Source: Oceaniovalibus sp. ACAM 378
GTDB taxonomy: Bacteria > Pseudomonadota > Alphaproteobacteria > Rhodobacterales > Rhodobacteraceae
Assembly (NCBI RefSeq): GCF_008085915.1
Contig: NZ_VSJK01000009.1
Coordinates: 62,001 to 126,000, forward strand
DNA: 64,000 nt
Direction: 5' to 3'
The translations under genes and the position numbers were made by a program. Shown here piece by piece: positions 11,146 to 20,394 of this stretch. Within the stretch, counting starts at the first letter, position 1, and each line of letters opens with the position of its first letter. Below the pieces are notes generated by a model. That model made no database searches, was not told where the DNA came from, and saw only the letters and a list, made by a program, of their open reading frames with translations.

Positions 11146-11321
11146 TACGCCGTGGGCCATGTTACGGTTTGAACAACCTGCCTGTGGTGTCTTAGGGTAA
11201 CAGACAATGGCGCGGCTGCATCTTCAGTCTGCGCGGGTTGCGTCCTGCGGCGGCGCAGGCGGATCACGGCAAAACTGACGCGTCTTGTGGCGCGTCTTGA
11301 ACAACGGTTGGGAGAATTCTG

Positions 11322-12110
11322 ATGGATCTGGGTCTGAACGGAAAACGCGCGCTGGTCATGTCGTCGTCGCGGGGGTTGGGCCTTGGCTGTGCCCGGGCGC
11401 TGGCGGCGGAAGGGTGCCATGTGCTCTTGACCGGGCGGTCGGGCGACAAGCTGGCCGAACATGCGGCCGAGATCACCGCGAAAGGCCCGGGAAAGGCCGA
11501 TTTCATCACCGCCGATCTGACCGACAAGGCAGCGGTCGACACATTGGCAAAGGCCGCGCAAAGGGTTCTGGGCGGTGTCGATATTCTGGTCAACAACACC
11601 GGTGGCCCGCCTCCGGGACGGATGGTGGATGTGGACACCGAAGTGCTGGCCTTTCAGTTTGACACGATGGTGATGAATGTCGTCGAGCTGACCGCGCGGC
11701 TGTTGCCGGGGATGCGTGAACAGGGCTGGGGCAGGGTGATCACCATCGGGTCATCCGGCGTGATCCAGCCAATCCCGAATCTGGGTCTGTCCAACGCGAT
11801 CCGCAGCGCGCTGGTCGGTTGGTCGAAATCCCTGTCCAACGATGTGGCGGGCGACGGGGTGACGGTGAATATGCTTTTGCCCGGGCGGATCCATACCGAA
11901 CGCTTGGATGAACTGGACGCGGGCGCGGCGAAGCGGACAGGGAAAACGCTTGAGGAAACCCGCGAAGCGTCAAAGGCGGAGATCCCCGCGGGACGCTATG
12001 GCACGCCTGAGGAATTCGGCGCAGTGGCGGCGTTTCTGGCCAGCGCACAGGCCGGCTATGTCACCGGCGGGCTGATCCGTTGTGACGGGGGCGCGATCAA
12101 ATCAGTTTAA
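11322..12110 (+). CDS. Short-chain dehydrogenase-like protein lacking the normal catalytic residues
   Basis: This 262-residue protein has the SDR fold: GKRALVMSSSRGLGLGCARALA at the N-terminus, NNTGGPPPG at about 88, and a C-terminal GGxxxCDGG end. The cofactor motif is MSSSRGLGLG rather than TGxxxGIG, and the YxxxK site reads LSNAIRS, so the catalytic Tyr and Lys are missing at the expected place. This matches the 3-oxoacyl-ACP-reductase-like SDR subgroup known for imperfect tetrads. Activity as a reductase is therefore uncertain. It is 176 bases downstream of the ThDP enzyme gene on the same strand; GGGAGA precedes ATG 11322. Confidence 0.85.
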   Translation: MDLGLNGKRALVMSSSRGLGLGCARALAAEGCHVLLTGRSGDKLAEHAAEITAKGPGKADFITADLTDKAAVDTLAKAAQRVLGGVDILVNNTGGPPPGRMVDVDTEVLAFQFDTMVMNVVELTARLLPGMREQGWGRVITIGSSGVIQPIPNLGLSNAIRSALVGWSKSLSNDVAGDGVTVNMLLPGRIHTERLDELDAGAAKRTGKTLEETREASKAEIPAGRYGTPEEFGAVAAFLASAQAGYVTGGLIRCDGGAIKSV

Positions 12111-12357
12111 ACGCTGTTCGATCCGACGAGCCAGATCGCTGCGTGAATGCACGTCGTAAGGAGTTGATGGAATTGTAATCTATCAATACTTTACGGCGCT
12201 TTTCCAACCTAACGCATGAACCGCATTTCGAAGGCTGCGATGCGTTGATACTGATACTTCATGAAGGCTCCCGGTGCTCCGTTCGACGCTGAACGGCGTC
12301 GCAACGGCATCGGCGGCGGCGCTGGCGGATTGTCTGCAATCGCGTTATGAAATCGTC

Positions 12358-13263
12358 ATGAAAGTCGCACACCGCAATGACCTGTCGCTCCGCCTGCTGG
12401 AAATTTTCGGCACGCTGATGTTGCACCAAACCACCGTGGCGGCTGCCGAAGAACTGGGAATTTCCCAGCCTTCGGTATCGACCGCGATCAAGCAACTGGA
12501 AGGGCAGGTTGGCATCACCCTGTTCACCCGAGAGAAAAAGCGGCTGATCCCGACGGACGATGCAAGAAGCCTGTTCCTAGAAGTCGAGCCATTGTTCGAA
12601 CAGATGCGCAGCGTGGAAAGTTGTGTGCGCGATCTGCGCAGCGGGTCGGTGGGCAAGCTCCGGATCATGGCGACACCGCCGATGGGGTATTCGGTGGTGC
12701 CCCGTGTGCTGCGCGCTTTTCTGGCGGCTCGACCCGGGGTCACGGTGCATTTCGATGTGGGGCGGCTGGATCGTGTGATCGATTCGGTGACCATCGGTGC
12801 CGTCGAAATCGGTTTTTGCCTTGCCGTCGATTCGTTTCCAAGCGTGCATGTGCGCAAATTGCGCACAGATGGCATGGTTGCCCTGATGCGGGCCGATCAC
12901 CCGCTGGCGAAACTGCCGGTGATCGGGCCACGGGATCTGGTGGGGCACGAACTGATCGGTCTTGAAACCGCGTCCCGTCTGGGGCTGCTGCTTCAGACGG
13001 CTTTCGAACAGGCACGGGTGCCCTATCTGCCGCAGACCGAGGTGCGGTATTGCCACACGGCGGCGATCCTGGCTCGCTCGGGCAACGGGGTGGCGGTGGT
13101 CGATCGCCACACTGCCGCGTTTCTTCCCGGTCCCGATGTGGTCATCCGTCCGTTTGATCCGCCGATCCCTGTCGCGGCCTGTCTGCTGACACGGCCAAGC
13201 CGCCCGCTGACGCGATTGGCCAGCGAATTTTCCGATCTGTTCGTACAGGAATTGATGGGCTGA
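12358..13263 (+). CDS. LysR-family transcriptional regulator
   Basis: The 301-residue protein has an N-terminal winged helix-turn-helix (TTVAAAEELGISQPSVSTAIKQLE, about residues 25-48) and a periplasmic-binding-like effector domain from about residue 95. I chose ATG 12358 (MKVAHRNDLS) because it puts the HTH at the usual distance from the N-terminus; a GTG at 12274 would add 28 residues of unlikely sequence. It is convergent with the AhpD-like/ABC transporter genes, and may control that system or the SDR/ThDP genes upstream. No palindromic T-N11-A site was pinned down. Confidence 0.88.
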   Translation: MKVAHRNDLSLRLLEIFGTLMLHQTTVAAAEELGISQPSVSTAIKQLEGQVGITLFTREKKRLIPTDDARSLFLEVEPLFEQMRSVESCVRDLRSGSVGKLRIMATPPMGYSVVPRVLRAFLAARPGVTVHFDVGRLDRVIDSVTIGAVEIGFCLAVDSFPSVHVRKLRTDGMVALMRADHPLAKLPVIGPRDLVGHELIGLETASRLGLLLQTAFEQARVPYLPQTEVRYCHTAAILARSGNGVAVVDRHTAAFLPGPDVVIRPFDPPIPVAACLLTRPSRPLTRLASEFSDLFVQELMG

Positions 13264-13269
13264 CGCGGC

Positions 13270-13617
13270 TCAGGCGGTGAACGTGTCGAATGCCTTCAGC
13301 GCCCGCGCGGAATAGGCGAGCGATGGTCCGCCACCCATATAGGTCGCCATGGCAAGCGCCTCGCATAATTCGGCCCGGGTGATGCCAAGCCGGATCAGGG
13401 ATTTGACGTGAAACCCGATGCAACTGTCGCAGCGGGTTGCGATGGCGATGCCCAGCGCCATGATCTCTTTCGTCTTTTCGGGTAGGGCGCCCGATTGCTT
13501 TGCCGCGCGTCCCATGGCGTTGAACCCCGCCATTGTATCGGGAATTTCACCTGACAGCGTGCTGACTTCGTCCGAAACGCCATCCATGAACGCCCGCCAG
13601 TCGGTTATTCCGCTCAT
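13270..13617 (-). CDS. Carboxymuconolactone decarboxylase / AhpD-like protein
   Basis: The 115-residue protein has the AhpD-type redox motif E-x11-C-x2-C-x3-H: Glu51, Cys63, Cys66 and His70 in RCDSCIGFH. Such proteins use the Cys pair for peroxidase or disulfide chemistry; the small single-domain members of the CMD family have many unknown substrates. Its ATG 13617 overlaps the stop of the ABC permease gene by one base (TGATG), so it is the last gene of a transporter operon, suggesting a link with the imported compound or with redox protection. Cytosolic. Confidence 0.87.
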   Translation of the reverse strand: MSGITDWRAFMDGVSDEVSTLSGEIPDTMAGFNAMGRAAKQSGALPEKTKEIMALGIAIATRCDSCIGFHVKSLIRLGITRAELCEALAMATYMGGGPSLAYSARALKAFDTFTA

Positions 13618-14378
13618 CAAGCTGCCCTTTCGTCGGATCCCATCCGCCGTTCCAGCCAACGGACGAAAAAGCTGATGATCAGCACCAGCACCAGATATTC
13701 CACGATCAGCAGGGAATAGATTTCCAGCGGCCGGTATTCCGTGACCACCAGTTCGTTCGCGCGCCGCGTCAGCTCCTGCATCCCGATCACGCTGGCAAAG
13801 GCCGACATCTTGACGATGTAGATGAATTGGTTTGCCAGCGGCGGCAGGATGCGGCGCAGGGCCTGGGGCAGGATGACATAGCGCATCGTCTGCCAGTAAT
13901 TCAGCCCGATGGTCTGGGCCGCCTCGCTTTGACCCCGCGCGATAGACTGGATTCCCGCGCGATAGATTTCAGCGGTAAAGGCCGAGTCCGAAATTGCCAG
14001 CGTGATCACCGCGCCCCAGAAGGCATCGATGGGAATATTGAGCCCGAAAGACCGAAAGATGATCGGCAGCCCGTAAAACACCCAAAACAGCATCGGCAAC
14101 AGCGGAATCGACCGGATGAATTCGACATACACCCGATTGACCAGCCGCCAGCCCCGCCTGTCCGAAAGGCCGGGAAGGGCGACGATCAGCCCAACGCTCA
14201 TCGATATTGCCGCCGCCAGCACGGACAACAGGATCGTGGCCCCCATGCCGCTGATCAGAAAACGGACATTGGTCCAGCCCTGCGCGGTGCGCGGATCGAT
14301 CACATACCAGCCCCAGACCTGCCCGCTGCCACATGCCGACAGCGCCAGAAGTGCGGCGAAAAGGACAAACAGCCGCAT
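13617..14378 (-). CDS. Polar amino acid ABC transporter permease (HisM/GlnP type)
   Basis: The 253-residue integral membrane protein has the EAA loop region EAAQTIGLNYWQTMRYVILPQA (split over residues about 154-175) that docks with the ATPase, and FIRSIPLLPMLFW typical of HisMQ permeases. One permease gene only is present, so it would act as a homodimer. Unusually, the N-terminus ([19 protein letters not shown]) looks like a lipoprotein signal with an LSAC lipobox. The ATG overlaps the ATPase stop codon by one base (TGATG), and its own stop overlaps the AhpD-like gene. Confidence 0.88.
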   Translation of the reverse strand: MRLFVLFAALLALSACGSGQVWGWYVIDPRTAQGWTNVRFLISGMGATILLSVLAAAISMSVGLIVALPGLSDRRGWRLVNRVYVEFIRSIPLLPMLFWVFYGLPIIFRSFGLNIPIDAFWGAVITLAISDSAFTAEIYRAGIQSIARGQSEAAQTIGLNYWQTMRYVILPQALRRILPPLANQFIYIVKMSAFASVIGMQELTRRANELVVTEYRPLEIYSLLIVEYLVLVLIISFFVRWLERRMGSDERAA

Positions 14379-15106
14379 CAGTGCTTGAGGATCTGCGACA
14401 GGAACAATCGGCAGCGTTCGGATTTCGGCGCATCGAAAAACGCGGCCGGCGTGCCGGATTCGACGATCTCGCCCGCGTCCATGAACACCATCTGATCGGC
14501 CACCTTTCGCGCAAATCCCATTTCATGGGTCACCACAACCATCGTCATGCCATCCAGCGCCAGTTCGGTCATCACGTCCAGAACCTCGGAAATCATCTCG
14601 GGGTCCAGCGCGGATGTCGGTTCGTCAAACAGCATCAATTGCGGCTCCATACACAGGGACCGGGCGATGGCGACCCTCTGTTGCTGGCCGCCTGACAGAT
14701 GCGAGGGTTTCTTGTCGGCCTGTTCGGGAATCCGCACCCGCTCAAGATATTTACGCGCCCGGATCTCGGCCTCCTTGCGCGACAGACCCAGCGCCTTGAT
14801 CGGACCAAGGGTGAGGTTTTCCAGAACCGTCAGGTGTGGAAACAGGTTGAACTGCTGAAATACCATTCCGACGTCCGAACGGATCGCGCCAGAGTCCGTG
14901 ACGGTTTCGCCGTTCAGCCGGATCGTCCCCGCCTGATGCGATTCCAGCCGGTTGATACAGCGCACGACGGTCGATTTTCCCGAGCCGGACGGCCCGCAGA
15001 TCACCACCTTTTCGCCACGCTGGACGGTCAGATCGATGCCTTTCAGAACCTGGAAGTCGCCAAAGAACTTGTCGACGCCGATCATCTCGATGGCGGGTTC
15101 GGTCAC
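14378..15106 (-). CDS. Polar amino acid ABC transporter ATP-binding protein (GlnQ type)
   Basis: The 242-residue ATPase has Walker [10 protein letters not shown] (38-46), Q-loop [14 protein letters not shown] signature [15 protein letters not shown] (about 138-152), Walker [13 protein letters not shown] and the switch His in [10 protein letters not shown]. These features match GlnQ/HisP family members that energise polar amino acid uptake. It is the first gene of the minus-strand unit ATPase-permease-AhpD-like, divergent from the binding-protein gene. The start ATG 15106 gives [15 protein letters not shown], the normal length. Confidence 0.92.
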   Translation of the reverse strand: MTEPAIEMIGVDKFFGDFQVLKGIDLTVQRGEKVVICGPSGSGKSTVVRCINRLESHQAGTIRLNGETVTDSGAIRSDVGMVFQQFNLFPHLTVLENLTLGPIKALGLSRKEAEIRARKYLERVRIPEQADKKPSHLSGGQQQRVAIARSLCMEPQLMLFDEPTSALDPEMISEVLDVMTELALDGMTMVVVTHEMGFARKVADQMVFMDAGEIVESGTPAAFFDAPKSERCRLFLSQILKH

Positions 15107-15260
15107 GGCGGCTCCTGCGGATCACCCAAGGTTTGTGGTTGTCACAGGATACCTTTGGTCTAACTCTGGCGACAAGGGCATAACGTACACAAAGACGTGC
15201 CATGTTTGGGACGTGCCATGTGTGGTTGCAACAGAAATACCGGGAATGCGGGAGATCGCG

Positions 15261-16031
15261 ATGCTGAAACGACTTATGGGGGCCGCCGCCCTTACACTGG
15301 CCCTCACTTCGGCAACGGGTGCGGTGGCGCAATCGGCGCTGAACCGCATCCTTGATGCCGGAGTGCTGAAGGTCGGAACCACTGGTGACTGGAATCCGAT
15401 GAGCGTGCGGGATCCGGCCACGAACAGCTATATAGGGTTCGATGTCGATGTGATGACCGAACTGGCATCGGATCTGGGTGTCGAGCTTGAATTCGTGCCA
15501 ACCGACTGGAAAACACTGGTGAACGGCGTTGTCGCCGGTCAGTATCAGGTGACCGGCAGTGCCAGCATCAGCCCCGCACGGATGAAGGCGGCCGGGTTCT
15601 CGGACCCCTATCTGATGGCCGAGATCTTTCCGTTCACGATCGCCGACAAGTCCGACAGGTTCGACGGCTATGAATCGGTAAACCAGCCTGACGTTGTCGT
15701 GGCCACCACCCTTGGCACCACGTTCGAGGTGCTGGCGAAAGAGTGGTTCCCCAATGCCCAGATCAAGGTGGTCGAAGCCCCGGCGCGTGGATATCAGGAA
15801 GTGATCGCAGGCCGGGCCGATGTGTTTGTGACGTCGAACATCGAAGGCGCGACGCTGAAAGAGAAGTTTCCCATCGTCCGCGTCCGGAACACCGAGCCTC
15901 GCGCACCAAGCCCGATTGCCATGCTCCTGCCGCAGGACGATCAGGTCTGGATCAACTACATCAACAGCTGGATCGAACTGAAAAAGGCGGTCGGCTTTTT
16001 CGAGAAGACAAAGGAAAAGTGGGGCCTTTGA
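15261..16031 (+). CDS. Periplasmic solute-binding protein, PheC / polar amino acid type
   Basis: The 256-residue product has a signal peptide (MLKRLMGAAALTLALTSATG, cleavage after AVAQ) and a type-II binding fold with LKVGTTGDWNPMS, GFDVDVMTELASDLG, FVPTDWKTLV and SPARMKAAGFSDPYL. The GTTGDxxP and FVPTDW elements are shared with cyclohexadienyl dehydratase PheC as well as with amino acid binding proteins. Placement opposite the ATPase/permease genes favours transport. Start chosen at ATG 15261, because GGGAGA precedes it; an ATG five codons upstream exists. A terminator follows. Confidence 0.87.
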   Translation: MLKRLMGAAALTLALTSATGAVAQSALNRILDAGVLKVGTTGDWNPMSVRDPATNSYIGFDVDVMTELASDLGVELEFVPTDWKTLVNGVVAGQYQVTGSASISPARMKAAGFSDPYLMAEIFPFTIADKSDRFDGYESVNQPDVVVATTLGTTFEVLAKEWFPNAQIKVVEAPARGYQEVIAGRADVFVTSNIEGATLKEKFPIVRVRNTEPRAPSPIAMLLPQDDQVWINYINSWIELKKAVGFFEKTKEKWGL

Positions 16032-16054
16032 TCCCTCACCACAATCGGTGCAAG

Positions 16055-16084
16055 CGGCCATGTCTTCGGGTGTGGCCGTTTTTG
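16055..16084 (+). terminator. Rho-independent terminator after the binding-protein gene
   Basis: CGGCCA (16055-16060) pairs with TGGCCG (16073-16078) around a 12-base loop, followed at once by TTTTTGTTT. It lies 24 bases after the stop of the solute-binding protein gene and points the same way. Confidence 0.75.
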
Positions 16085-16236
16085 TTTCCGCACGTGGTTT
16101 GGCCCGCGCAAACCCGTGGCTGGAACGCAGAGCACAGGGCCGGGGGCGCGTTTCTGTTTGCACCTGTCGCATCGCCATCCGATAGTGATGCCGGTGCCGC
16201 CCCGGGCGGTGCCGTTATTCACCTGCATCCGGCAAA

Positions 16237-18030
16237 ATGACAGATAAAGCTGCCCTTTCCCTGCGCAACACACCGTTGCTGGCCGCCATGTCCGACGCTA
16301 ACGCGGCACGGCTGCTGGCGGCGACCCGGCATCGTGCAATCGCGCAGGGTGAACGGCTGATCACGGCAGGCGATGGGGCCGATGAATTGTTTCTGGTCCT
16401 GCGCGGGCGATTTTCCGTGCTTTCGGGGGGGCGGCTGATTGCAGCAATCGGCGCCGGTGAACCCTTGGGCGAGATGGCTTTCTTTTCCGGCGGGGTGCGG
16501 TCTGCCGATGTGGTGGCATCGCGCAGTGGCGAGGTTCTTGTGTTGCGCCGGGCCGATTGGGATGCGCTGGCCCGCGACCTGCCCGAAATTGCCCAGTCGA
16601 TACTGGCCGTGCTGGCGCGACGGTTGGAGCAGGCCAGCCGCCATGCCATCCCGCTGCGCCCGCTGGCGCCGACCTGTATCGCGCTGACCGGCGATGTCCC
16701 CGAAGCGCTGTTGCAGCCGTTATTGGGTGCGCTGGGGCGGATCGGGCGGTGGAGCGCCCTGCGTGCGGGGGCCGGGGATGCCCGTGCCACGCTGCACAAC
16801 ATGGAGGCGGCAGGGCGCAAGATCGTGCTGGTCGATCCGCCCGGCGATCTGCTGGATGACGTGGACGAGGTGTTTCATTGTGACAGCCTGTCCGCGCCGC
16901 CTGTTGCGGGTCCCGGCAACGCGCGCCATCTCGTGCTTTGGCGTGACAGGGCGGGCGACGCGATCACTGGAACGACCGAATGGCTGGCGCTGCGTCCGGG
17001 TGTACGCCATCACCATGTGGCACTGGACCGCAGCGGCGATATCGACCGTCTGGCGCGGTTCATCGACGGCTCGGCCCTTGGGCTGGTGCTGTCGGGGGGC
17101 GGGGCGCAGGGCACGGCACATTTGGGCGCGCTGAAGGCGTTGTGCGAAGGCGGTATCGCCTTCGATTGTATCGGCGGAACAAGCGCAGGCGCAGCCATGG
17201 GCGCGGCGCTGGCGCTGGAGCGTGACCCCGACGCCGTGATGGATCTGATCGAAGACGTGTTCCTGCGCGCCCGGGTTATGGGGCGATATACGATCCCGAA
17301 ATACAGCGTGATCGACGCGGGCCACTTTGATGCCGCCCTGCAACGCCACTATGGCGCGCACCGGATCGAGGATCTGCCGCTGTCGTTCTTCGCCGTGGCC
17401 ACCAGCCTGACGACCAACGACATGGCCGTGCTTGAACGGGGTCCGCTGTGGCAGGCCGTGCGGGCCAGCACCTCGATTCCGGCGATCTTTCCCGCATGGA
17501 TCGCCGAGGCGGGCGAGGTTTTGGTGGATGGCGCACTGATCGACAACGCGCCGATTCAGGCAATGCGCAGCCGCAAACCCGGGCCTGCGGTTCTGTTGAA
17601 CCTGCTGCGCAGCGGCGACTGGCGGGTCACGGGGGCTTACGGTGATTTTCCCGGGCGCGGCCGACTGATGTGGCAGACCTTTACCGGCCCGCTGCGCCGG
17701 CGTGTGCCCGCCCACCTGCCCAGCGCCATTGCGATCCTGACGCGCACGTTCAACGTCAACGCCCAGCGCCGGTTGCGCAGCGTCGATGCGCCGGGCGATG
17801 TGATGATCGATATTGCACCGCTGCGCGACATGCAGTTTCTCGATTGGACCCGGGCGCGTGAACAGTTCGAATCGAGCTATCGCGCCTTCTCGGGTGCACT
17901 GGAACTGGTTGACCGCAGCCCCGATGCCCCCCGCGATCCGGTAAAGCGCCTTGCCGCGGTGCGCGCTGCATTGCCGTGGAACATGGTCGATGATGTGGGC
18001 GGAGGCGAGACCCCCTGGGGCGATGGATAG
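16237..18030 (+). CDS. Patatin-like phospholipase with N-terminal cyclic nucleotide-binding domain
   Basis: The 597-residue protein combines a cNMP-binding-like domain (about residues 12-130, with GAGEPLGEMAFFSGGVRSADV resembling the phosphate-binding cassette) and a patatin lipase domain (about 280-540). The lipase domain has the oxyanion loop LSGGGAQG (about 283), nucleophile motif GGTSAG (about 312) and catalytic Asp in LVDGALIDNAP (about 430). This is the bacterial neuropathy-target-esterase/RssA-like architecture, hydrolysing phospholipids or lysophospholipids. There is no signal peptide, so it is probably at the inner face of the membrane. Whether it really binds a cyclic nucleotide is not shown; the cassette Arg is in RSADV. 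Confidence 0.9.
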   Translation: MTDKAALSLRNTPLLAAMSDANAARLLAATRHRAIAQGERLITAGDGADELFLVLRGRFSVLSGGRLIAAIGAGEPLGEMAFFSGGVRSADVVASRSGEVLVLRRADWDALARDLPEIAQSILAVLARRLEQASRHAIPLRPLAPTCIALTGDVPEALLQPLLGALGRIGRWSALRAGAGDARATLHNMEAAGRKIVLVDPPGDLLDDVDEVFHCDSLSAPPVAGPGNARHLVLWRDRAGDAITGTTEWLALRPGVRHHHVALDRSGDIDRLARFIDGSALGLVLSGGGAQGTAHLGALKALCEGGIAFDCIGGTSAGAAMGAALALERDPDAVMDLIEDVFLRARVMGRYTIPKYSVIDAGHFDAALQRHYGAHRIEDLPLSFFAVATSLTTNDMAVLERGPLWQAVRASTSIPAIFPAWIAEAGEVLVDGALIDNAPIQAMRSRKPGPAVLLNLLRSGDWRVTGAYGDFPGRGRLMWQTFTGPLRRRVPAHLPSAIAILTRTFNVNAQRRLRSVDAPGDVMIDIAPLRDMQFLDWTRAREQFESSYRAFSGALELVDRSPDAPRDPVKRLAAVRAALPWNMVDDVGGGETPWGDG

Positions 18031-18095
18031 CAGAATCGGCTTGGAAATCCCCCGGGGTCACGCCAAGGTCGCCGAAAATGACAGCGAGGGCAGGC

Positions 18096-19361
18096 ATGTA
18101 CGGGGATGTGAGCGGGAAGAAGCGGCATGTGGCCATCGTGGGCGCCGGAATCGTTGGGGTATCGGCTGCGATCTGGCTGTTGCGCGACGGGCACCGCGTC
18201 ACCCTGATCGACCGGGCTGGCCCCGGTGAAGGGACCAGTTTCGGCAATGGTGGTGTGCTGGCATCCTGCGGGATCGTGCCGGTCACCGGGCCGGGGCTGA
18301 TCCGGCGCGCTCCGGGCATGCTGTTCGACCGGGATCAGCCGTTGTTCCTGCGCTGGGCCTATCTGCCGCGTCTGATGCCATGGCTGGTGAAATACCTGCG
18401 TCATGCCAACGACGCTGACACCCGCCGTATCGCCGCCGCCATGGCGCCCATTGTTGGGGACAGTCTGGCCGATCATCTGGCACTTTCGGCAGGCACGGGG
18501 GCAGAACGCTTTGTCGTGCCGTCGGATTATCTTTATGTCTATCGCGACCGTGCGGCGTTTCAGGCGGATGCCTTTGGCTGGTCGATCCGCGCCGATCACG
18601 GTTTCACCTGGGAAGAGATGGAGCGTCCGGCGCTGACCGCCTGGGATCCGATCTTTGCACCCGAGCAGAGTTTTGCCGTGAAACTGGCCAATCACGGGCG
18701 GATCACTGACCCCGGCGCCTATGTCAAGGCTCTGGCGGATCATGCGGTGAGCCTTGGCGCGCATTTGATCCTGGCGGATGTTTCGGACGTTGTGCGCGAC
18801 GGCGGGCGGATCAGCGGCGTGCGGGCAGGGGGCGAGACTATTCCCTGCGACGCTGCCCTGATCGCCACGGGGGTCTGGAGCAAACCACTTGCCGCACGCT
18901 TGGGCATCGACGTGCCGCTGGAATCCGAACGGGGCTATCATATCGAGTTGTGGGACCCTTCGGTGATGCCGAAAGCCCCGATGATGATCGCATCCGGCAA
19001 ATTTGTCGTCACGCCGATGGACGGGCGATTGCGGCTGGCCGGTGTGATCGAATTCGGCGGGTTGGACGCGGCCCCGTCGCGCGCGCCCTTCGATCTGTTG
19101 TTGCGCCATGCAAAGGCGGCGATGCCCGGCCTGACATGGGCGCGCCAGACCGAATGGATGGGCCACAGGCCCGCCCCCGCCGATTCAATTCCGGTGATCG
19201 GCGAGTCGCCGTCGGTGCCGGGCGCGTTCCTTGGATTTGGGCACCACCATGTCGGGCTGACCGGCGGGCCGAAAACCGGGCGGCTGCTGGCGCAGATGAT
19301 CGCCGGGCGGCGACCGAATACCGACATGACCCCCTATGATCCGGCGCGGTTCGCTGCCTGA
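18096..19361 (+). CDS. FAD-dependent oxidoreductase, DadA-like (D-amino acid dehydrogenase family)
   Basis: The 421-residue protein opens with the FAD dinucleotide fold HVAIVGAGIVGVSAAIWLL and the DAO-type TSFGNGG element, and ends with GFGHHHVGLTGGPKTGRLLAQM, typical of DadA and glycine/D-amino acid oxidases. It likely deaminates a D-amino acid or N-substituted amino acid and passes electrons to the respiratory chain. GAGGGCAGG just before ATG 18096 decides the start over ATG 18078. Its stop is immediately followed by the ATG of the BASS transporter, so the two are an operon. Confidence 0.88.
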   Translation: MYGDVSGKKRHVAIVGAGIVGVSAAIWLLRDGHRVTLIDRAGPGEGTSFGNGGVLASCGIVPVTGPGLIRRAPGMLFDRDQPLFLRWAYLPRLMPWLVKYLRHANDADTRRIAAAMAPIVGDSLADHLALSAGTGAERFVVPSDYLYVYRDRAAFQADAFGWSIRADHGFTWEEMERPALTAWDPIFAPEQSFAVKLANHGRITDPGAYVKALADHAVSLGAHLILADVSDVVRDGGRISGVRAGGETIPCDAALIATGVWSKPLAARLGIDVPLESERGYHIELWDPSVMPKAPMMIASGKFVVTPMDGRLRLAGVIEFGGLDAAPSRAPFDLLLRHAKAAMPGLTWARQTEWMGHRPAPADSIPVIGESPSVPGAFLGFGHHHVGLTGGPKTGRLLAQMIAGRRPNTDMTPYDPARFAA

Positions 19362-20309
19362 ATGACCGCTTCTCGGCCCGATCCCCTGCGTTTTGCGGCG
19401 CGCCATGGCCGCTGGGTGCTGGTTGTCGGGCTGGGCTTTGGCATCGGTGCGCCGGGGCTGGCCACGGTGCTGCGCCCCTTTGTGCCGCATATGGTGGTAC
19501 TTCTGCTGTTTCTGGCGGCACTGCGGATCGGGCCTGCGGTGTTCGTGGGGGCGGTGCGTGCGCTGCCTGCGACGCTGGCGATGGTGCTGGCGCTGCAACT
19601 GGCGCTGCCGCTCGCGGTGATCGGCTTGGCGACGGCCGCGGGGGTGGCGAATACGCCGACAATTCTGGCCATCGCGATCATGACGGCGGCACCCTCGATC
19701 GTCAGTTCGCCCAATATGGTGGCGATGCTGGGCGCACGACCCGATACCGCCATGCGCCTGATGGTTTCAGGCACGGCTCTGTTGCCGCTGACGGTGATCC
19801 CGGTGTTCTGGGCACTGCCCGAACTGGGCGCGCTGGATGCGGTTTTGCGGGCCGCGCTGCGCCTTCTGGCGCTGGTTGTCGTGGCCACGGGCGTGGCATT
19901 TGCGTTGCGCCGTCTGGCATGGCCGGCGATGTCGGCGGTTGCGTCCCAGCGGTTGGATGGCATGTCGGCGCTGGTGCTGGCTGTTTTCGTGATCGGGCTG
20001 ATGCCTTCGGTGGGGGCGATGTTGCGCGGCGATCCCTGGCAGGCGGCCTATTGGCTGGCCGTCGTGTTTGCGGTGAATGTCGGGTTGCAGCTGGTCACCA
20101 GCCGTTTGTTGCGCCATCGGCCCGGGCGGGTTCCGGTGGCGTTGATTTCGGGCAATCGCAACATGGCGCTGTTCCTTGTCGCCCTCCCGCCCGAGGTGAC
20201 GGACCCGATTTTGCCGTTCATCGGCTGCTATCAGATCCCGATGTTTCTGACGCCGCTTTTGATGGAGCGCCTCTATCGCCCGAGGGTGCGGGCAACGCCG
20301 CCGATCTGA
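19362..20309 (+). CDS. Bile acid:sodium symporter (BASS) family-like transporter
   Basis: The 315-residue membrane protein has nine or ten hydrophobic segments and a layout like BASS/SBF transporters: an APSIVSSPNMVAMLGA stretch after about residue 107 and SGNRNMALFLVALP near residue 260, which corresponds to the conserved crossover region. It would import an organic acid with sodium. ATG 19362 follows the TGA of the oxidoreductase without a gap, so the two probably act on the same compound class (for example a keto acid product). The substrate is unknown. Confidence 0.75.
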   Translation: MTASRPDPLRFAARHGRWVLVVGLGFGIGAPGLATVLRPFVPHMVVLLLFLAALRIGPAVFVGAVRALPATLAMVLALQLALPLAVIGLATAAGVANTPTILAIAIMTAAPSIVSSPNMVAMLGARPDTAMRLMVSGTALLPLTVIPVFWALPELGALDAVLRAALRLLALVVVATGVAFALRRLAWPAMSAVASQRLDGMSALVLAVFVIGLMPSVGAMLRGDPWQAAYWLAVVFAVNVGLQLVTSRLLRHRPGRVPVALISGNRNMALFLVALPPEVTDPILPFIGCYQIPMFLTPLLMERLYRPRVRATPPI

Positions 20310-20394
20310 CTGCGGATGTGACCGGGTAAAAATTTCGGACTCGCAAGGTGGGAACAATCCTGTAGCGTGGGCGGGTACATCACCTGAGGCGAAA

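Noticed and set aside
9475-11160. 561-codon frame opposite the ThDP enzyme gene
   Set aside because: Composition (His, Gly, Arg-rich) is typical of antisense frames in high-GC genes; the plus-strand protein has clear motifs.
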